From the NCBI GenBank assembly GCA_905373315.1, contig CAJPSL010000010.1, positions 1-9,494 on the forward strand: a stretch of DNA of 9,494 nucleotides, in the 5' to 3' direction. A program made the position numbers and the translations under genes. This stretch comes from Candidatus Saccharimonadota bacterium. Lineage in GTDB: Bacteria > Patescibacteriota > Saccharimonadia > Saccharimonadales > Saccharimonadaceae. The notes under the pieces were generated by a model. That model was not told the DNA's origin. It saw nothing but the letters and a program-made list of their open reading frames with translations, and ran no database searches. How positions within the stretch are numbered: position 1 is the first letter of the stretch; each line of letters starts with the position of its first letter. Shown one piece after another: positions 5,327 to 9,494 of this stretch.

Positions 5327-7753
5327 CTAACCAATTTGACGGTCGCTCGGGGCCTCACCTACTGCCGCGCGAATCTGCTCAGCAGTGATGATGGTTGTAC
5401 TACCTGGCGTGACTGTGCCTGCCAACAGCTGCTTGGCAACAGTATTTTCGACAGCGCGCTGCACAACGCGTCGCATAGGTCGCGCACCAAGGCGTGGATC
5501 GTATCCAGCATCAACGAGTAGCTGCTTGCCCTCGGGCTCGACGGCAACTTGAATTTTCTGAGGCTCCAGCGTACGGTTGACTCCCGCCAAAATCAAGTCG
5601 ATGACTTGCAATAGTTCAGCTTTGCCTAGAGGGCGGAACAACACAATTTCATCAAATCGGTTCAGAAACTCGGGACGGAACAGATTGGCATTGATCAGCT
5701 CATTGATGAAAGTTTGTTCAAATTGTTCCAGCTGATAGCCACGCTCGATGTATTCACGGATGCGGTCAGCACCAGCATTTGACGTCGCGATGACGATGCA
5801 GTCGCGAAAACTCACTTCTCGGTTTTTCTCATCACGCAGAATACCTTCATCCAGCAGCTGCAGCAACGTCGTCAGTACTTGCGGATGCGCCTTTTCTATC
5901 TCATCAAGCAACACTACTGAAAACGGCGCTTTTTGTACCTGAGCTGTCAAGCTCAGCGGATCATTTGCGCCGTCAGCGATCAAACGAGCCACGTCCTCGG
6001 CGCGAACAAATTCGTTTAAGTCCAGTCGCACCAAATTGCCCTCGCCACCAAAATACACTTCTGCCAAGGCCTTTGACAATTCAGTTTTACCAACACCAGT
6101 TGGCCCCAAAAACAGGAAAGTGCCGATGGGGCGGTCAAGATTTCTCACGCCAGCGCGCGCTCGACGGATGGCGTCGGACACTACCGACACGGCACGTGAT
6201 TGGTTGATCATACGCTGGTGAATGAGCGATTCAAGGTTTAACAATTTTTCACGTTCATCGCCGCCAGAGGCCGCAGCAATCTTGATACCCATGGTTTTTT
6301 CCGCTGCATCGTCAACTGACTGCGCGGTGATGAGACCACCTTTGGAGATGCTGGCAGTTGATTCCAATACCTTCAGCGCTCGCCCTGGCATAGCCAAATC
6401 TTGAACGTAACGCTCACCAACTCGGTACGCTTCATTGAGCGCCTGCAGCATGTACGTCACCCCAAATTGATGCTCAAACGAAATCAGTTGGTCGCGCATA
6501 ATTTTCATGGTTTCAGCACGATCTGTCGGCTGGACTGCTAGCGTATTTAGCGCATGAGCCAGCTGGGTGTTACGTTGGGAAATCTGCAAAAATCGCTGCT
6601 GATCTAGAGACAAGATGATGCGCAGGCGACCGGCTTCCAAAACGGGCAATAGCAAGTTGCTCATATCCACCGAACCAACCCCCTCTTCGAAAAACAGCTG
6701 GGCATTTTCCAAACACAAAATAACATTTTTTGAGGCAAACGCTTCATTGAGCAGTCTCGTTACTAACTGCTCCAACTCACCACGACCGCCCGCCACAGAA
6801 ATCAACGCTGACGCATCCAGCAAGAAGACTTGCTGATATAGCAAATTGGACGGCACTTCCTTATGTCCATCAATCAGCATTTCCGCAAATGCCGCAATGA
6901 GCGTACTCTTACCGACACCATCTGGACCAACCAAAGCGACATTTTGACGACCACCCGTATTGAAAATCTGTAGCATTTGCTCCAATACATCCGTATGTGC
7001 ATCCAAGCGTGTCATAATCGTCCCGCCCGACACTTGCTGGCTCAGGTTTTGAGCAAATCGGCTCAGCAGCGGCGTGTAACCAAACGACCAATCCCGCGCT
7101 ATACCGCCAGTGCGCAGCGGCTTTTCTTTGAAATCTTCAACCAGTGCCTTTAGCCGCTCATACCAGCGAATTCCCTCCAGCACATCCTGAAAGTCCAGCT
7201 TCAAACTAGCCAAAATAGCGTCGTGGCTCGGGAAGACTTTAACGATGGCTGCCGCTACGACTGCGCCCGTCACCTTGGGACTATTGGTTTCCTGCCAGAT
7301 GTCAATCGCCGCTTGCCAGATGGCGTCGGTCATCCGTGGATCATCGGACGCAATGTTACTCAGGAAGTTCGGCGTCAGCCCAAGGCGCACCGCCAAAAAT
7401 TGACCAGCCCGAGTTTTTGAGATAGCCATCACTAATTCTTGTGGCGTTGGGTTTTTGCTCAATTGGCCCAACAAATCTGCAGCCATGACATCATCAAGTG
7501 TTGTCGGATGCTTGCTCACTTCAGCGGTTTTGAGATCACCCTGCCACCAAATCGTCAGCATCACAAATGGACCGCTCATACCCACCAACAACCAACCGAT
7601 TGGCCCGTGATGAATCACTGACCAGCAGCCCAACAAGATCATCGCTAGACTACACAGACCCAGTAGTAAATGCCAAACATCACCAAAACGAACCGAAAAT
7701 CGCGCCTTTTGCGACCGCTGGCTATCATAGCGAATTATCGGCTCGATATTCAT
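5327..7753 (-). CDS. Membrane-anchored, divergent Clp/Hsp100-like double AAA+ ATPase
   Basis: I start at the ATG at 7753 (808 aa), which overlaps the upstream stop as ATGA; an in-frame ATG at 7840 lies inside the neighbour gene. Two hydrophobic segments (about 27-47 and 52-70) should anchor it in the cytoplasmic membrane with the body in the cytoplasm. Residues about 85-210 resemble a divergent Clp N domain. AAA+ ring D1 has Walker A GPDGVGKS (276-283), but the Walker B position reads ILCLEN (345-350) instead of a hydrophobic stretch ending DE. Ring D2 is intact as an ATPase: Walker A GPTGVGKT (550-557), Walker B VVLLDEIEKAH (613-623), sensor 1 Asn659, arginine finger in FRPEFLNRFDE (692-702) and sensor 2 GAR (756-758). 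The joint GGDEREKLLNLESLIHQR is Clp-like but there is no ClpB M domain. The pore-loop tyrosines appear lost in both rings, and no IGF/LGF-type ClpP loop is seen. It may therefore remodel a membrane partner rather than feed ClpP. Fold secure; function unknown. Confidence 0.9.
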   Translation of the reverse strand: MNIEPIIRYDSQRSQKARFSVRFGDVWHLLLGLCSLAMILLGCWSVIHHGPIGWLLVGMSGPFVMLTIWWQGDLKTAEVSKHPTTLDDVMAADLLGQLSKNPTPQELVMAISKTRAGQFLAVRLGLTPNFLSNIASDDPRMTDAIWQAAIDIWQETNSPKVTGAVVAAAIVKVFPSHDAILASLKLDFQDVLEGIRWYERLKALVEDFKEKPLRTGGIARDWSFGYTPLLSRFAQNLSQQVSGGTIMTRLDAHTDVLEQMLQIFNTGGRQNVALVGPDGVGKSTLIAAFAEMLIDGHKEVPSNLLYQQVFLLDASALISVAGGRGELEQLVTRLLNEAFASKNVILCLENAQLFFEEGVGSVDMSNLLLPVLEAGRLRIILSLDQQRFLQISQRNTQLAHALNTLAVQPTDRAETMKIMRDQLISFEHQFGVTYMLQALNEAYRVGERYVQDLAMPGRALKVLESTASISKGGLITAQSVDDAAEKTMGIKIAAASGGDEREKLLNLESLIHQRMINQSRAVSVVSDAIRRARAGVRNLDRPIGTFLFLGPTGVGKTELSKALAEVYFGGEGNLVRLDLNEFVRAEDVARLIADGANDPLSLTAQVQKAPFSVVLLDEIEKAHPQVLTTLLQLLDEGILRDEKNREVSFRDCIVIATSNAGADRIREYIERGYQLEQFEQTFINELINANLFRPEFLNRFDEIVLFRPLGKAELLQVIDLILAGVNRTLEPQKIQVAVEPEGKQLLVDAGYDPRLGARPMRRVVQRAVENTVAKQLLAGTVTPGSTTIITAEQIRAAVGEAPSDRQIG

Positions 7754-8124
7754 GACGCCACCCCCATTTGCCAAAATACGATGCCTATCAGTGGCGCCAG
7801 TGGTAGCAGCAGCCAAGCCGCAATGATCAGCACGCTCCACAACATTCTAACCAGAAGGCAAATAAGCCCAACTGCAATCAAGATTGTCCGTAGGAATGCG
7901 CCAAACACTCTGGAAAATGATCTGTCGAGGAACGCTCGAAATTGTTCTGGTAATCCACCTTGGACTACACCAGCAGATATTTGCCGAAATGGATTAAACA
8001 AAGTTTTGAGCAATAAGCCAATTGAGAAAAAATCAGCTGTTTTTAATAGACCAACATAGACTTGCCTGACGTGCTTATACAGTCCAGTTCCATACCACCA
8101 CTGAAAGATTCCCACCAAAAACAT
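7750..8124 (-). CDS. Small membrane protein of unknown function, coupled to the Clp-like ATPase
   Basis: I do not recognise this 124-aa protein. The N-terminal part (1-70) has aromatic and basic motifs, WWYGTGLYKHVR (9-20) and SIGLLLKTLFNPFRQIS (34-50), and looks like a membrane-surface amphipathic region. The C-terminal part (about 79-118) holds two strongly hydrophobic stretches separated by Arg93, so one or two membrane helices. Its stop overlaps the start of the Clp-like ATPase gene as ATGA, so the two are translated together and the proteins probably act as a membrane complex. The start at 8124 is supported by an extended -10 that ends 6 nt upstream, with no Shine-Dalgarno needed. It is real rather than a chance reading frame, judged by the coupling, the promoter and the plausible membrane topology. 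Confidence 0.8.
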   Translation of the reverse strand: MFLVGIFQWWYGTGLYKHVRQVYVGLLKTADFFSIGLLLKTLFNPFRQISAGVVQGGLPEQFRAFLDRSFSRVFGAFLRTILIAVGLICLLVRMLWSVLIIAAWLLLPLAPLIGIVFWQMGVAS

Positions 8125-8130
8125 ACTATC

Positions 8131-8139
8131 AGTATATCA
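8131..8139 (-). promoter_or_regulatory. Promoter of the membrane protein/AAA+ operon, predicted leaderless
   Basis: TGA-TATACT at 8139-8131 on the minus strand is identical to the nine-base extended -10 of HTH-murA (477-469). It is followed by 6 nt (GATAGT) and the ATG at 8124, so transcription should begin at or beside the start codon. No convincing -35 is visible, consistent with an extended -10 promoter. Confidence 0.55.
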
Positions 8140-8155
8140 CGACTCAAGCGGTTGG

Positions 8156-8164
8156 TGCTATAAT
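8156..8164 (+). promoter_or_regulatory. Promoter of murT-gatD, predicted near-leaderless
   Basis: TGC-TATAAT at 8156-8164 is a perfect -10 with TGN extension, 8 nt before the murT ATG at 8173; transcription would begin about 8171. No clear -35 is seen. It lies back to back with the divergent promoter of the membrane protein gene within a 48-nt intergenic region. Confidence 0.6.
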
Positions 8165-8172
8165 ATCTCTAT

Positions 8173-9435
8173 ATGATTCGACACATGATAACAACCGCCA
8201 TCGGTAAAGCTGTCCGTGGCGGCATGAGATTACGCGGCGGCGGCTCGGCCTTGCCAGGTCTGGTGGTAGAAAAAATTGATTCAGGCTTCATCCCCCGCGC
8301 GCTGCAAGATTTGCCCTACGGTGTTGTCGTAGTGTCGGGAACCAACGGCAAAACCACGACAACAAAAATTGTCGTCGAACTGTTGGAAGCGACAGGCCTC
8401 AAAGTCTTCACTAACCGTACTGGTAGTAATTTCTCTCGTGGTGTGGCAGCGGCACTGTTGGGCGCGGTCAACCAGCGAGGTAAATTGGACGCTGACATCG
8501 CAGTCCTAGAACTGGACGAGGCCTGGGCTGTTAAATTTGTGCAACAGGTGCAGCCAAAATATTCACTCCTGCTCAACGTCATGCGTGACCAACTGGACCG
8601 ATTTGGTGAAATAGACACTGCAGCGGGTTTTTTGGAAAAAATTGCGGCTGCCACTACTGACCGCGTGGTCTTAAACCGTGACGATCCACGAGTCTTCCGC
8701 ATCCATGAAAAGACTTCAGCGACGGCATCCTATTTTGGCTTGACCACCGACCTACTACGGCTCATGCCAACAGATGATTCCCTGAAAACCGGCGATGCTG
8801 TGGCGAATGAATCAGTCCACACAGATGTACTGTTGACAGCCGTGGCAGAACAAGGGGCTGAGTTTTTGATCGACGACACACGCCACAGAATTGAAGTCGC
8901 GCTTAGTGGCGTATACAACCTGTTGAATGCGGCGGCGGCCTTGGCGCTCGTTCGAACCATCGTGCCAGAAGCACCAATTCCTGTCTTACTGGAGGCACTA
9001 TCAAAAGTCAAACCAGCGTTTGGTCGCGGCGAGACCATCACCTATAACGGTACATCAATTGATTTACTATTAGTGAAAAATCCCAGCGGCTTTCGACTCA
9101 GTCTGCTGTCTTTTGCTAAACGACAACGCCAGACCATGATCGCCATCAATGATAATTATGCGGACGGTCGCGACATGAGCTGGCTGTGGGATGTTGATTT
9201 TTCTGTACTGGAAAATGTCAGCATCGTTAGCGGTGTCCGAGCCTACGACATGGCACTGCGGCTAAGCTATGACGAAGTGGCCGTTGGTACTGTCGAACAG
9301 GACTTAGCAAAAGCGCTGGATGAATTTTTGGCACACGAGCCGACGGCGCCAAAACAGATTTTTTGTAGCTACACTGCCATGACCACCCTGCGGCGATTGC
9401 TCAGCGAAAAAACAGACGTGGAGGACATCTCATGA
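8173..9435 (+). CDS. murT: Lipid II isoglutaminyl synthase, MurT subunit (Mur-ligase family), without the usual zinc ribbon
   Basis: This 420-aa protein is the ATP-dependent subunit of MurT/GatD, which amidates the alpha-carboxyl of D-glutamate in the lipid II stem peptide at the inner face of the membrane. The Mur-ligase ATP site is VVVSGTNGKTTTTKIV (52-67), followed by NRTGSNFSRG (81-90), VLELDEAW (111-118), LLLNVMRDQLDRFGEID (132-148) and VVLNRDDPRVF (165-175). The C-terminal MurT (DUF1727) domain has FGRGETI (283-289), KNPSGF (302-307) and INDNYADGRDMSWLWDVDF (325-343), whose Asp-rich loop is where MurT supplies an acid to the GatD active site. Between DDPRVF and the SGVYNLLNAAAA block, where MurT normally carries four zinc-binding cysteines, there are none; the only cysteine in the protein is C398. 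It overlaps gatD by ATGA. The start is set by the extended -10 promoter at 8156-8164; a second ATG at 8188 is possible. Confidence 0.93.
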   Translation: MIRHMITTAIGKAVRGGMRLRGGGSALPGLVVEKIDSGFIPRALQDLPYGVVVVSGTNGKTTTTKIVVELLEATGLKVFTNRTGSNFSRGVAAALLGAVNQRGKLDADIAVLELDEAWAVKFVQQVQPKYSLLLNVMRDQLDRFGEIDTAAGFLEKIAAATTDRVVLNRDDPRVFRIHEKTSATASYFGLTTDLLRLMPTDDSLKTGDAVANESVHTDVLLTAVAEQGAEFLIDDTRHRIEVALSGVYNLLNAAAALALVRTIVPEAPIPVLLEALSKVKPAFGRGETITYNGTSIDLLLVKNPSGFRLSLLSFAKRQRQTMIAINDNYADGRDMSWLWDVDFSVLENVSIVSGVRAYDMALRLSYDEVAVGTVEQDLAKALDEFLAHEPTAPKQIFCSYTAMTTLRRLLSEKTDVEDIS

Positions 9436-9494
9436 CAACGATCACCATCATCCAACTATATCCTAAAGATATGAATCTCTACGGCGACTGGGGC
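9432..9494 (+). CDS. gatD: Lipid II isoglutaminyl synthase, GatD glutaminase subunit (start only)
   Basis: Only 21 codons are in the window, cut by the right edge. The peptide begins MTTITIIQLYPKDMNLYGDW, matching the N-terminal signature of GatD, a CobB/CobQ-like class I glutamine amidotransferase that releases ammonia from glutamine for MurT. The ATG overlaps the murT stop as ATGA, and GGAGG (9420-9424) lies 7 nt upstream, so this internal gene uses Shine-Dalgarno initiation. Gene order murT-gatD is the standard operon. The catalytic Cys and His are outside the window. Confidence 0.9.
   Translation, partial: MTTITIIQLYPKDMNLYGDWG

Noticed and set aside
7754..7840. Longer N terminus of the AAA+ protein from the ATG at 7840
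   Set aside because: The added 29 residues lie entirely within the upstream membrane protein gene and look random; the ATGA junction at 7750-7753 is a typical coupled start.
1..9494. Recoded UGA (genetic code 25, as in Gracilibacteria/Absconditabacteria)
   Set aside because: TGA ends several genes exactly at operon junctions (7750, 3347, 9435) and no conserved domain is interrupted by an in-frame TGA, so the standard bacterial code fits.
1..9494. Mobile elements, CRISPR arrays, phage or defence genes
   Set aside because: No transposase or integrase frames, no terminal inverted repeats, no spaced repeat array; every gene except the 124-aa membrane protein belongs to a recognised household or pilus family.

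Overview
The window looks like chromosomal core sequence from a Candidatus Saccharibacteria (TM7, Patescibacteria/CPR) genome of roughly 50% GC. This is judged from content rather than a search. Standard stop codons, including TGA, end the genes. Many genes start right behind an extended -10 box. The gene set combines peptidoglycan enzymes (murA, murB, murT/gatD), a small type IV pilin cluster, and a membrane-anchored Clp-like AAA+ protein paired with a small membrane protein. No insertion sequence, phage, CRISPR array or other sign of recent transfer was seen.

Layout, left to right. (1) 1-462, minus strand, cut by the window edge: an in-frame fusion of an XRE-type helix-turn-helix to the start of a MurA domain. 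(2) 463-530: a compact divergent promoter region with a 7-bp-arm palindrome and a 15-nt direct repeat. (3) 531-1799, plus strand: glyA, ending at a perfect 15-bp bidirectional terminator. (4) 1862-3937, minus strand: four prepilin genes. The first three are overlapping or coupled; the fourth (probable major pilin) has its own promoter and Shine-Dalgarno site. (5) 3975-4994, minus strand: murB. (6) 4995-5313: murB promoter back to back with the promoter of two plus-strand tRNA-Arg genes (UCG, then CCG), ending in an intrinsic terminator. (7) 5327-8124, minus strand: a translationally coupled pair, a 124-aa membrane protein followed by an 808-aa membrane-anchored AAA+ protein with both Clp rings. 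(8) 8173 to the end, plus strand: murT and the first 21 codons of gatD, coupled by an ATGA overlap.

How the genes work together. MurA and MurB catalyse the first two committed steps of peptidoglycan precursor synthesis. MurT/GatD amidates the D-glutamate of lipid II. GlyA supplies glycine and one-carbon units. The prepilins would build a type IV pilus-like filament, but its motor, platform and prepilin peptidase lie outside the window.

The points most worth a second look are the HTH-MurA fusion beside a palindromic putative operator; the Clp-like ATPase that keeps the D2 ATPase motifs but has lost the D1 Walker B acids, both aromatic pore loops, the M domain and any visible ClpP-docking loop; a MurT without the usual four-cysteine zinc ribbon; and the repeated placement of TGN-TATAAT-type boxes 6-8 nt ahead of start codons, which predicts leaderless mRNAs.
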